A stretch of DNA of 64,000 nt from Candidatus Pseudomonas phytovorans. GTDB taxonomy: Bacteria; Pseudomonadota; Gammaproteobacteria; Pseudomonadales; Pseudomonadaceae. The translations under genes and the position numbers were made by a program. The notes under the pieces are model-generated. The model made no database searches and was not told where the DNA came from. It saw only the letters and a program-made list of their open reading frames with translations. The stretch lies in assembly GCA_029202525.1 (NCBI GenBank), contig CP119325.1:4934001-4998000 (forward strand), read 5' to 3'. This document shows positions 16,426 through 24,479 of this stretch, in pieces (position 1 is the first letter of the stretch; each line of letters opens with the position of its first letter).

Positions 16426-17250
16426 ATGCACCGCAAAGCCAAACCGCTACCACCTTCCGACTGGGTGATCCGCAGTGCTCAGCCGGTTGGCATCGAACGT
16501 ATCGAGGCCTGGTTCGGTAGCCACGGCTACGACCCGCATCGCCATGACACCTATTCGATCGGCCGCACCTTGGCCGGTGTGCAGAGCTTTCACTACAAGG
16601 GTTCACTGCGCCACGGCATACCGGGAAACACGCTGGTGCTGCACCCTGACGAACTGCATGACGGCATGGCCGGTACCGACGCAGGCTTTCGCTATCGCAT
16701 GGCCTACATCGACCCGGCACTGATCCAGAACGTGCTGGGGGGCCAACCGCTGCCCTTCATCGCTGGCGGGCTGTCCAGCGACCCACGCCTGTACCAGGCC
16801 AGCGAAGCGTTGGTGCAGGCCGTGGACCACGCACTGGAGCCACTAGAGGAACAGGACGCCCTGTACGACCTGGCAATGGCCATGCTGGCAGTCGGCGGCA
16901 AGCCGCGCGGTCGCAAGCGCCTGGACTACCAGGCCGCCGAACGTGCCCGCATTTTCATCATGGAGCACCTGCACCTGGGTATTACCCTGGACATGCTCGA
17001 ACAGGCCAGTGGCCGCGAGCGCTGGAGTTTGTCGCGCGACTTTCGCACGCTGTACGGCACCAGCCCCTATCGCTTCGTCACCCTGCGCCGCCTGGACGGT
17101 TTTCGCCGCATGATCCTCGACGGCTTCAGCCTGGTCGATGCCGCCCTCGCAGCCGGCTTTCATGACCAAAGCCACATGACCCGCCACTTCACCCGCTGCT
17201 ACGGCGTACCGCCCTTGCGCTGGCTGGAACGCCTGCGCCTCACCCGCTGA
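16426..17250 (+). CDS. AraC-family transcriptional regulator (N-terminal AraC-binding cupin domain)
   Basis: 274 residues. The N-terminal sensing domain is cupin-like (about 20-165, with the HRHDTYSIGRTLAGVQSFHYKG and LHPDELHDG motifs). The C-terminal double helix-turn-helix of AraC type spans about 185-272 (AERARIFIMEHLHLGITLDMLEQASGRERWSLSRDFRTLYG; LVDAALAAGFHDQSHMTRHFTRCYGVPPLRW). This arrangement is common for regulators next to small exporters or cupin proteins in Pseudomonas. It precedes a cupin gene by 72 bp in the same direction. The ligand is unknown. The CACCGCG upstream gives no obvious Shine-Dalgarno site. Confidence 0.88.
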   Translation: MHRKAKPLPPSDWVIRSAQPVGIERIEAWFGSHGYDPHRHDTYSIGRTLAGVQSFHYKGSLRHGIPGNTLVLHPDELHDGMAGTDAGFRYRMAYIDPALIQNVLGGQPLPFIAGGLSSDPRLYQASEALVQAVDHALEPLEEQDALYDLAMAMLAVGGKPRGRKRLDYQAAERARIFIMEHLHLGITLDMLEQASGRERWSLSRDFRTLYGTSPYRFVTLRRLDGFRRMILDGFSLVDAALAAGFHDQSHMTRHFTRCYGVPPLRWLERLRLTR

Positions 17251-17322
17251 CTTGCAGGATCGTACAAGAATCCCGCTACTCCTGATCGCTAGGCTGACCA
17301 CTCCACTAACCGAGGATTTGTC

Positions 17323-17703
17323 ATGCCTGAAGCCCGTCCCCCATCCCAGCCTGTGAACCTGCTGCACAAAGCGTCGCTGATCGAACAACAATGGAGCCCC
17401 AGGGTCGTTGCCGAAATGAACGATTACCAGTTCAAGGTGGTGCGTATCGAAGGCGAGTTCATCTGGCACGCGCACCCGGAAACCGACGAAGCATTTCTCG
17501 TGCTGGAGGGCACGTTGCGCATCGACCTGCCGGAGGGCTGCGTGCACATTCACCCAGGGGAACTCTATGTCGTACCACGCGGGGTCGAACACCGCACCGC
17601 CGCTCAAGGCCAAGCGAAACTGATGATGATTGAGCCACGGGGCATCCTGAACACCGGGCATGAAGGGGGTGAGCGCACGGCGGTGAATGATCTCTGGATC
17701 TGA
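17323..17703 (+). CDS. Small cupin-domain protein
   Basis: 126-residue single-domain cupin. Metal-binding motif 1 reads HAHPETDEAFLVLEG (His, His, Glu) and motif 2 reads HPGELYVVPRGVEHR, near residues 50-100. Such proteins bind a metal and a small ligand; enzymatic roles range from isomerases to dioxygenases, and many are uncharacterised. A GAGGA lies before the ATG. It follows an AraC regulator and precedes another, all on the plus strand, so it may be a target of one of them. No specific function can be assigned. Confidence 0.8.
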   Translation: MPEARPPSQPVNLLHKASLIEQQWSPRVVAEMNDYQFKVVRIEGEFIWHAHPETDEAFLVLEGTLRIDLPEGCVHIHPGELYVVPRGVEHRTAAQGQAKLMMIEPRGILNTGHEGGERTAVNDLWI

Positions 17704-17872
17704 TCCGAAAAGACCGCTGTCAGTCGCTACCGCGTTTGACAATGCAATAATTCGCCTTATTCATCCAGAAAACAGCCATTTTTCTTCATGGCAATCCATT
17801 CCCGGGCCACCCTTCGCAAACTCGATACAGATTCACCGCCGTATAATCGAATCCAATATCGAGGATGTCTGC

Positions 17873-18583
17873 ATGCAAGCACTGGGAATGGATTACGACC
17901 ACGGCGATGAAGTCGCCAGCCACTGCCACGCCGAAGACCAGCTGATCTACGCCGCCAGCGGCGTAATGCGGGTCAGTAGCGAGGGTGGCAACTGGGTGAT
18001 TCCCGGCGGGCATGCGTTATGGGTGCCGGGCGGGGTCAGCCATGCCATCCGCATGCAGGGCGTGGTGTGCATGCGTACCCTGCTGCTCGATGCGCATATT
18101 GATCGTTGCCAGGTGATCGTGGTGTCCGGCTTGCTGCGTGAGCTGATCCTGGCTGCGTCGCGCATGCTCGACCTGCGTGACGGCGAGCATGCACGGGCGC
18201 TGATCCTGGGCGAGTTGGCCGCGGCCAGGCGCATCGATGCCTTCGTGCCCACGCCACAACACCCGCGCCTGCGCGCCTGGTGCGAGCGTTTCCTGCAGGA
18301 CCCGGCCCAGGACCTGACCCTGGAGCAATGCGGCGCACAGCTGAACATGAGTGCACGCAGCGTAGCTCGGCTGTTCCAGCGCGAGGTGGGCATGTCGTAT
18401 GGCGAGTGGCGCGCCCGGGCCCGGGTGATGCTCAGCCAGCAATGCCTGGCAGATGGCCAGCCAATCCTCAACGTGGCGCTGGGGCACGGCTACCAGAGCG
18501 CCAGCGCGTTTACCGCCATGTTCAAGCGCATCCTCGGCCACGCGCCAAGCGACTGGCAAAACAGCGCGGTACGCGGCGACTGA
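17873..18583 (+). CDS. AraC-family transcriptional regulator (cupin sensor), probable activator of the OMF-EmrAB exporter
   Basis: 236 residues from the ATG at 17873, which has GAGGA 8-12 bp upstream. A longer frame opens inside the preceding cupin gene but its N-terminus is not family-like. The N-terminal cupin-type sensor contains HCHAEDQLIYAASGVMRV and VPGGVSHAIRM. The C-terminal double HTH contains LTLEQCGAQLNMSARSVARLFQREVGMSYGEWR and ILNVALGHGYQSASAFTAMFKRILGHAPSDW. The tripartite exporter starts 103 bp downstream in the same direction. Two direct repeats 21 bp apart sit in that gap over the predicted -35, the expected layout of an AraC-type activator site. The inducer is unknown. Confidence 0.88.
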   Translation: MQALGMDYDHGDEVASHCHAEDQLIYAASGVMRVSSEGGNWVIPGGHALWVPGGVSHAIRMQGVVCMRTLLLDAHIDRCQVIVVSGLLRELILAASRMLDLRDGEHARALILGELAAARRIDAFVPTPQHPRLRAWCERFLQDPAQDLTLEQCGAQLNMSARSVARLFQREVGMSYGEWRARARVMLSQQCLADGQPILNVALGHGYQSASAFTAMFKRILGHAPSDWQNSAVRGD

Positions 18584-18589
18584 GCCGCA

Positions 18590-18641
18590 GGTTGTCCCGG
18601 TTGCGCGCAGGGTTGTCCCGCTTGCGACAGCGCCGTTATCC
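18590..18641 (+). promoter_or_regulatory. AraC-type operator and promoter of the OMF-EmrAB operon
   Basis: Two direct repeats, GGTTGTCCCGGTTGCG (18590-18605) and GGTTGTCCCGCTTGCG (18611-18626), differ at one position and are spaced 21 bp apart (two helical turns). The second overlaps a candidate -35 TTGTCC (18613-18618), which is 17 bp from a -10-like TTATCC (18636-18641). This is the geometry of class II activation by AraC/XylS proteins. The neighbouring AraC gene ends 7 bp upstream. Confidence 0.65.
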
Positions 18642-18686
18642 CCACCCTCGTTAACCTCGCATCACCACCTTTGAGCGACATGTGTG

Positions 18687-20105
18687 ATGCCTTTAAAGTA
18701 CTCCACCCCCTTCCCTGCCCGGCTTGGCGCCGCGCTTGGCATGCTCGCCGTGCTGGCGGCGTGTGCCCGGCAACCGGCGCCTGCCGAGCCACCCGCACCG
18801 CTGCAGACAAACCCGCTGGCGAGCGTGCCGGCTGGCGTCAGCCGGCAAGCTCTGCCCGAGCAATGGTGGGCACTGTTCCAGGACCCGCAACTCAACCGCT
18901 GGGTACAACAAGCCTTGGCGCACAACCAGGACCTGGCACAGGCCGAGGCCAATGTGCAGGCGATGCTGGCCGGTATCGGCGAATTCGACGCACGCCGCTG
19001 GCCATCGACGTCAGTGGACGTTGCTGCGACCTACGGCAAGAGCGCCGATGACCAGACCCTGGCCGAGGCAACCGACACCCACGCGCCGTCGCAATGGCAA
19101 TTCAGCCCGGGCATCGAGCTGGCCTATCAGGTAGACGTGTGGGGCCAGGTGCGCGCTGCCATCGAGCGTGCCCGGGCACAAGCCGACGCCAGTGCTGCGG
19201 CACGGGACCTGGTGCGCCTGCACGTGGTTACCCAGACCAGCCGCGCCTACCTCGACCAATGCATCTATGCCGCACGATTTGACCAGGCACAGCAGTCGCT
19301 GCAAACCCTCGACCGCAGCGTGCAGCTCAGCGAACGCCAGCATCAGGCCGGCGTGGCCACTGCCCTCGACGGTGAGCGCCTGCTGGGGTTGCGCGAACAG
19401 GTACGGGCGCGACTGCCGGTGCTAGCCGCCCGGCAACAGATGGCACTTTACGAGCTGAGCATGCTGAGCGGCCAGCCGTCCGTGGCCGAGGCAAGCACCT
19501 GTGCAGCCATCCCCAGCTTGTCGGTGCCTCTGCCGGTTGGCGATGGCTGGCAGTTGCTGGAGCGCCGGCCGGATGTACGCCAGGCCGAGCGGGAACTGCA
19601 GGTTGCCAGCCTGGAGACCGATATTGCCCGGGCGGACCTGTATCCAAAGGTTAGCTTCGGCGCCTCGCTGACGTCGTCGGAACATCACCTTGGCAACCTT
19701 GGCGACAGTCGTGCGGTGATGTTCGGCATTGGCCCGCTGATTCGCTGGGAGTTCCCCAACATCAAGGCCAACCGCGCCCGGGTTGGCAAGGCCGAGGCCT
19801 TGCAACAGGCGCAGGTGGCCCACTACCACGGCGTGGCGCTGAACGCGCTGAAGGACGTGCGCCAGGCGCTGGCGCGTTACGACGGTGAGCGGCAGCGCCT
19901 GCAGGCACTGGATGCGGCGCTGGGGCACAGCGAGCGTGGTTTTGCCCTGGCCAAGGGTAATTACCGCGCCGGGACTGTGGACGGGTTGGCCCTGCTCGAC
20001 AGCGAGCGCGAACTGATTCGCCTGAGGGCCAGCCAGGTAGAGGCCCGAGGGCGGCTGGCGCAAGCGCAGGTCAACCTGTTCCGCGCGCTGGGTGGGCGTT
20101 GGTAG
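18687..20105 (+). CDS. Outer-membrane efflux lipoprotein, NodT/OprM family
   Basis: 472 residues. The signal sequence ends in a lipobox (LAVLAAC, Cys about 26), so the mature protein is lipidated. Two OEP repeats follow (about 65-260 and 280-470), with family strings such as QWWALFQDPQLNRWVQQALAHNQDLAQAEANV and RRPDVRQAERELQVASLETDIARADLYPKVSFGASL. As a trimer it forms the TolC-like outer-membrane channel of a tripartite exporter. Start: ATG at 18687, after an overlapping GTG at 18684. It is the first gene of an exporter operon with EmrA- and EmrB-type genes, although a REP pair lies between it and emrA. Confidence 0.93.
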   Translation: MPLKYSTPFPARLGAALGMLAVLAACARQPAPAEPPAPLQTNPLASVPAGVSRQALPEQWWALFQDPQLNRWVQQALAHNQDLAQAEANVQAMLAGIGEFDARRWPSTSVDVAATYGKSADDQTLAEATDTHAPSQWQFSPGIELAYQVDVWGQVRAAIERARAQADASAAARDLVRLHVVTQTSRAYLDQCIYAARFDQAQQSLQTLDRSVQLSERQHQAGVATALDGERLLGLREQVRARLPVLAARQQMALYELSMLSGQPSVAEASTCAAIPSLSVPLPVGDGWQLLERRPDVRQAERELQVASLETDIARADLYPKVSFGASLTSSEHHLGNLGDSRAVMFGIGPLIRWEFPNIKANRARVGKAEALQQAQVAHYHGVALNALKDVRQALARYDGERQRLQALDAALGHSERGFALAKGNYRAGTVDGLALLDSERELIRLRASQVEARGRLAQAQVNLFRALGGRW

Positions 20106-20122
20106 CAGACGCCAATTCAAAT

Positions 20123-20240
20123 GGGGCCGCTGTGCGGCCCTTCGCGGGCACGCCCGCTCCCACAGGGAACGCGTTATCTGCAACCGCTGCACGGTTCCTG
20201 TGGGAGCGGGCGTGCCCGCGAAGGGCTGCAAAGCAGCCCC
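20123..20240. repeat. REP pair within exporter operon
   Basis: Two facing REP copies with long complementary arms. The outer arms are GGGGCCGCTGTGCGGCCC and GGGCTGCAAAGCAGCCCC; the inner arms contain GCGGGCACGCCCGCTCCCAC and its complement. The pair lies in the 159-bp gap between the OMF gene and emrA-type gene. It could stabilise upstream mRNA or attenuate readthrough, changing the OMF:pump ratio. Confidence 0.85.
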
Positions 20241-20264
20241 TGACATCGAGAATGGAAACCGAAC

Positions 20265-21392
20265 ATGAATGTCGCCGTAGAACAAACCGCACCAGCCGAG
20301 ACTGCACAGCAAGCCACAGCCAGATTCCGTCGCCGCCTTGCCTACATCGCTGGCGGCAGCCTGGCAGCCATCACCCTGCTCGTCTTCGGCAGCTACTGGC
20401 TCACCACCGGCCGCTACCTGGAAACCACCGACGATGCCTACATCCGCGCCGACTGGGTGGCCCTGAGCCCCCGTGTGGCCGGCTATGTGGCCAAGGTCGA
20501 AGTGGCGGACGACCAGCCGGTGAAGGCCGGCGATGTGCTGGTACGCCTGCAAAGCCGCGACTACCACGCCCGCCTCGACCAGGCCCAGGCCGGTGTGGCC
20601 GAGGCGCAGGCAGCACTGGCCGCCGCCCGGGCCAGCCAGCAGGTGGCATCCGCACAGATCAACCAGCAACAGCATGCCATCCAGCAGGCGGAGGCGGCCG
20701 TGCACAGCGCCACCGCCGAACAGCGCCGCAGCGCACTGGATGTGCTGCGTTACCGTGGCCTGGTACGCGATGACGCAGCCACCGCCCAACGCCTGGAAAC
20801 CGCCAACGCCCAGGCCGCCCAGGCGCAAGCCACGCTGCAGGGCGCCCATGCCGCGTTACGCGAACAACACGCACGGCTGGTCTTGGCCAAGGCCCTGTCA
20901 GCCCAGACCGACGCCGAACTGCAACAACGTGCGGCCGCCTTGACCCAGACACAGGCTCTCCAACAACTGGCCGAGCAGGATGAGCAGGACACCGTGATCC
21001 GTGCCCCCATCACTGGTGTAATCGGCCAACGCCGCGTACGCGCTGGCCAATATGTAGTACCGGGCCAGCCGCTGCTGGCTGTGGTGCCTGTGCAGCAGGC
21101 CTACGTGGTGGCCAACTACAAGGAAACCCAACTGGCCCACATGCGCCCTGGACAGCCGGTGGAAATCCGCGTCGACAGCTTCGCCGGCCAGTCACTGCAT
21201 GGCCGTGTGGCCAGTTTTTCGCCGGCCTCCGGCAATGTCTTCGCATTGCTGCCGTCGGACAACGCCACCGGCAATTTCACCAAGATCGTCCAGCGCTTCC
21301 CGGTGCGCATCCTGCTCGACAGACCGCTGGATGGCCCGCACGTGCTGCCCGGCATGTCGGTGATAACCACCCCCTGCCGAGGTTGCCGATGA
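20265..21392 (+). CDS. HlyD-family periplasmic adaptor, EmrA-type
   Basis: 375-residue membrane-fusion protein linking the inner-membrane pump to the outer-membrane channel. One N-terminal transmembrane segment (about 22-46, AYIAGGSLAAITLLVFGSYWL) precedes the biotinyl-lipoyl-like domain (YLETTDDAYIRADWVALSPRVAGYVAKVEVADDQPVKAGDVLVRL). A long alpha-helical hairpin rich in Ala and Gln (about 105-210) follows, then the second lipoyl half (VIRAPITGVIGQRRVRAGQYVVPGQPLLAVVP). The TDDAY motif is typical of EmrA. Its TGA stop overlaps the ATG of the pump gene (ATGA). Confidence 0.92.
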   Translation: MNVAVEQTAPAETAQQATARFRRRLAYIAGGSLAAITLLVFGSYWLTTGRYLETTDDAYIRADWVALSPRVAGYVAKVEVADDQPVKAGDVLVRLQSRDYHARLDQAQAGVAEAQAALAAARASQQVASAQINQQQHAIQQAEAAVHSATAEQRRSALDVLRYRGLVRDDAATAQRLETANAQAAQAQATLQGAHAALREQHARLVLAKALSAQTDAELQQRAAALTQTQALQQLAEQDEQDTVIRAPITGVIGQRRVRAGQYVVPGQPLLAVVPVQQAYVVANYKETQLAHMRPGQPVEIRVDSFAGQSLHGRVASFSPASGNVFALLPSDNATGNFTKIVQRFPVRILLDRPLDGPHVLPGMSVITTPCRGCR

Positions 21393-22903
21393 CCACTGAA
21401 CAACCGGTCTCGCTGCGTGCCTGGGTTGCCGTGCTCGGCGGCCTGCTCGGCTGCTTCATGGCCGGCATGAACGTGCATGTCACCAGCGCTGCGCTGCCGG
21501 AAATCCGTGGTTCGCTGGGCGCCAGCTTTGAAGAAGGCTCGTGGATCTCCACCGCTTACCTGGTGGCAGAAATCGTGATGATTCCGCTGACCGCCTGGCT
21601 GGTTGAAGTGTTCTCGCTGCGCCGGGTGATGTGGACCGGCTCGCTGATCTTTCTGCTGGCCTCGGTGGCCTGTTCGTGGGCACCCAACCTGGAGGCGATG
21701 ATTACCCTTCGGGTGGTTCAGGGCGCCGCTGGCGCGGTGCTGATCCCGCTGTCGTTCCAGCTGATCATCACCGAACTGCCGGCCAGCAAGATGGCCATGG
21801 GCATGGCACTGTTCAGCCTGGCCAATAGCGTGGCACAGGCAGCCGGGCCGTCGATTGGCGGCTGGCTGACCGATGCTTATTCATGGCGCTGGATCTTCTA
21901 CTTGCAGTTGTTCCCCGGTATCGCACTGCTGCTTGCCATCGGCTGGTCGATCGAGGCCAGGCCGATGAAGCTTGAGCTGTTGCGCAAGGGCGACTGGCTG
22001 GGTATCGCGGCCATGGTCGTCGGCCTGGGTGGCCTGCAGATCGTGCTTGAAGAAGGTGGCCGGCTGGACTGGTTCGGCTCGCCGTTCATCGTCACCATGA
22101 GCGTGGCCGCCGGCATCGCCCTGGTGGTTTTTGTGGTGACTCAGCTGTTCGGCCAGCGCGCATTCATCAACCTGCGTTTGCTTGGGCGCTACAACTTCGG
22201 CGTCGCCAGTGTGGCCATGTTCGTCTTTGGCGGCGCCACCTTCGGCCTGGTGTTCCTGGTGCCCAACTACCTGTCGCAATTGCAGGGTTTCAGCGCGCAC
22301 GACGTGGGCGTGGCGCTGATCGCCTATGGCGTGGTGCAACTGCTGCTGGCGCCGTTGATGCCCCGGCTGATGGGCTGGACCAGCGCCAAGTTCATGGTCG
22401 CCAGCGGCTTTTTGATCATGGCCCTGGGCTGCTGGCTGGGGGCAAGCCTGAGCGCCGACAGTGCCGACAACGTGATCATCCCGTCGACGGTGGTGCGCGG
22501 TATCGGCCAGCCATTCATCATGGTGGCGTTGTCGGTGCTGGCGGTGGCCGGGCTGGACAAGCGCGAGGCGGGGTCCGCTTCGGCGGTGTTCTCGATGCTA
22601 CGCAATCTTGGCGGCGCGATCGGTACAGCCGGGCTGACACAACTGGTGGCGACCCGTGAGCGCTTTCATAGCGAGCGCATTCACGAGCAGGTGACGGTGT
22701 TTGAACCTGGTGTGCAGGAACGGCTTAACCAGACAGTGCAAAGCTGGTTGCCGCACCAGCAGCAGATGCTGGAGGGGTTGGCGGGGACCATTCGCCGAGA
22801 GGCGTACCTGATGGCCTACAGTGATGCGTTCTACCTGGCATGCCTGGCGTTGGTGGGGTGTGCAGTCGCAGCATTGCTGCTTCGGACCCGGCAGCAGACT
22901 TGA
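21389..22903 (+). CDS. MFS drug:H+ antiporter, DHA2 family, EmrB-type
   Basis: 504-residue, 14-TM inner-membrane pump of the DHA2 family. Signature stretches are visible: NVHVTSAALPEIRGSLGASFEEGSWISTAYLVAEIVMIPLTAWL, then SLIFLLASVACSWAPNLEAMITLRVVQGAAGAVLIPLSFQL, and the motif C-like GPSIGGWLTDAYSWRWIFY. It pairs with the overlapping EmrA-type adaptor and the OMF upstream to form a complete tripartite exporter. I chose ATG at 21389 (ATGA overlap) rather than the TTG at 21383. The substrate is unknown; aromatic acids, phenolics or drugs are usual for this family. Confidence 0.93.
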   Translation: MTTEQPVSLRAWVAVLGGLLGCFMAGMNVHVTSAALPEIRGSLGASFEEGSWISTAYLVAEIVMIPLTAWLVEVFSLRRVMWTGSLIFLLASVACSWAPNLEAMITLRVVQGAAGAVLIPLSFQLIITELPASKMAMGMALFSLANSVAQAAGPSIGGWLTDAYSWRWIFYLQLFPGIALLLAIGWSIEARPMKLELLRKGDWLGIAAMVVGLGGLQIVLEEGGRLDWFGSPFIVTMSVAAGIALVVFVVTQLFGQRAFINLRLLGRYNFGVASVAMFVFGGATFGLVFLVPNYLSQLQGFSAHDVGVALIAYGVVQLLLAPLMPRLMGWTSAKFMVASGFLIMALGCWLGASLSADSADNVIIPSTVVRGIGQPFIMVALSVLAVAGLDKREAGSASAVFSMLRNLGGAIGTAGLTQLVATRERFHSERIHEQVTVFEPGVQERLNQTVQSWLPHQQQMLEGLAGTIRREAYLMAYSDAFYLACLALVGCAVAALLLRTRQQT

Positions 22904-22954
22904 TACCGAAACTACCGTCTTACACGGCCAGTCAGTTAAATCACAGTGGCAGCC

Positions 22955-23079
22955 ATTGGGGCTGCTTCGCAGCCCATCGCCGGCAAGCCGGGCTCCCACA
23001 GGTACGGTGTAGACCTCAAGGTTTGCGCGGTCCCTGTGGGAGCTGGCTTGCCGGCGATGGGCCGCAAAGCGGCCCCAAT
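22955..23079. repeat. REP pair (CCGGCAAGC type) between convergent genes
   Basis: Facing REP copies of the TCGCCGGCAAGCC-GGCTCCCACAG type. The outer hairpins are GGGGCTGCTTCGCAGCCC and GGGCCGCAAAGCGGCCCC. The pair lies between the ends of the EmrB-type gene (+) and the symporter gene (-) and may work as a bidirectional terminator or mRNA-stabilising structure. Confidence 0.85.
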
Positions 23080-23108
23080 TGCTTAGCGTCATGCCCGCTG
23101 TTCAGTGT

Positions 23109-24410
23109 TTAGAGTACCGCCCCAGGCGCCCTGCCCAGCACCCGCGAATACTCTTCACGCGCTGTCTGCTCGGTAAACTCCCCCGCCCACTTGGCCACCA
23201 CCACCGTCGCCACGCTGTTGCCGATGGTGTTGCAGGTAGCCATGGCCATGGACATGAAGCGGTACACGCCAAACAGCAGCGCCAGCCCTTCAACCGGCAG
23301 CACGCCAATGGCCGTTACCGTGGCGGCGAACACCACAAAGCTGCCACCCGACACCGCCGCCGCGCCTTTGGAGGTCACCAGCATGATCGCCAGAATGCCC
23401 AGCTGCTGCTCCCAGCCCAGCGGCACGCCGTAGGCATTGGCAATGAACAGCACGCACATCGACATGTAGATCGAGGTGCCATCGAGGTTGAAGGCATAGC
23501 CGGTCGGCAGCACCAGGCCGACGCTCTGCTTGGAGCAGCCAAAGCGCTCAAGCTTTTGCAGCAGCCGTGGCAGTGCACTTTCCGACGACGCGGTCCCCAG
23601 CACGATGAAGATCTCGTCCTTGATGTACTTCAAAAAGCGCCACAGGCTGAACCCCGACAACCGGCACACGGCGCCCAGCACCACGAACAGGAAGAAGGCG
23701 ATCGCCAGGTAGAACATCAGCACCAGGTTGGCCAGCGACATAAGCACTGCCGAGCCATTGCTGCCCACCGCGTAGGCCACCGAACCGAATGCGCCCAGCG
23801 GGGCGAACTTCATGATCAGGTTGATGAACTCGAAGAAGCATTCCGACACCCGGTTCAGGCCATCTTCGACCACCGCCCGGCGCTCGTGCTTCAAGGCCAG
23901 CAGGGCAAAGCCGAACAGCACCGCGATCACCAGCACCTGCAACAACTGGCCACCGGCAAAGGCACCGACGAAGTTGTCCGGGAAGATGTTGTAGATGAAG
24001 TCCATGGTCGAAGCCGGCGCGTGGCCTTTGGCGACTGCTGCGCTGGCGGCAGCCGAGGCGGCACTGCTGGCGTGGGCGCCATGCATGCCCGAGCCGATGC
24101 TGATCAGGTTGCCCCACAGCAGGCCCAGCGCCAGGGCGAAGGTGGACAACAGCTCGAAGTACACCAGTGCGCGCCAGCCGACTTTGCCGACGCGTTTGAT
24201 GTCACCCGCCGAGGCAATGCCGTGAACCACGGTGAAGAACACCAGCGGCGCGACTGCGGTCTTGATCAGCTTGAGAAAGATATCCCCGAGGATCTTGAAC
24301 TTGGCAGCAAGCTCGGGGGCAAGGAAACCGAAGGCGATACCGAGCAGCATCGCGGCAATGACCTGGAAGGTCAGGTCCTTGTACAGCGGCTTTTTAGCAG
24401 TGGAAGACAT
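23109..24410 (-). CDS. Dicarboxylate/amino-acid:cation symporter (DAACS, GltP/DctA type)
   Basis: 433-residue inner-membrane symporter for C4-dicarboxylates or acidic amino acids. Family motifs are present: PLYKDLTFQVIAAMLLGIAFGF at the N-terminus, FLKLIKTAVAPLVFFTVVHGIA, the serine-rich re-entrant loop LGTASSESALPRLLQKLERFG, and LPTGYAFNLDGTSIYMSM with the Asn/Asp substrate site. Start: ATG at 24410 with GAGAA upstream; a farther ATG at 24461 adds a non-conserved leader. It lies 69 bp downstream of a fumarase-superfamily lyase in the same direction. The two probably form one catabolic operon importing the lyase substrate. Confidence 0.92.
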   Translation of the reverse strand: MSSTAKKPLYKDLTFQVIAAMLLGIAFGFLAPELAAKFKILGDIFLKLIKTAVAPLVFFTVVHGIASAGDIKRVGKVGWRALVYFELLSTFALALGLLWGNLISIGSGMHGAHASSAASAAASAAVAKGHAPASTMDFIYNIFPDNFVGAFAGGQLLQVLVIAVLFGFALLALKHERRAVVEDGLNRVSECFFEFINLIMKFAPLGAFGSVAYAVGSNGSAVLMSLANLVLMFYLAIAFFLFVVLGAVCRLSGFSLWRFLKYIKDEIFIVLGTASSESALPRLLQKLERFGCSKQSVGLVLPTGYAFNLDGTSIYMSMCVLFIANAYGVPLGWEQQLGILAIMLVTSKGAAAVSGGSFVVFAATVTAIGVLPVEGLALLFGVYRFMSMAMATCNTIGNSVATVVVAKWAGEFTEQTAREEYSRVLGRAPGAVL

Positions 24411-24479
24411 GGCTGTATTCTCATTGTTCTTGTAAAAAAGCACAGGACGGGGCTCGATCATGACCGGGCCCCTTACAGA

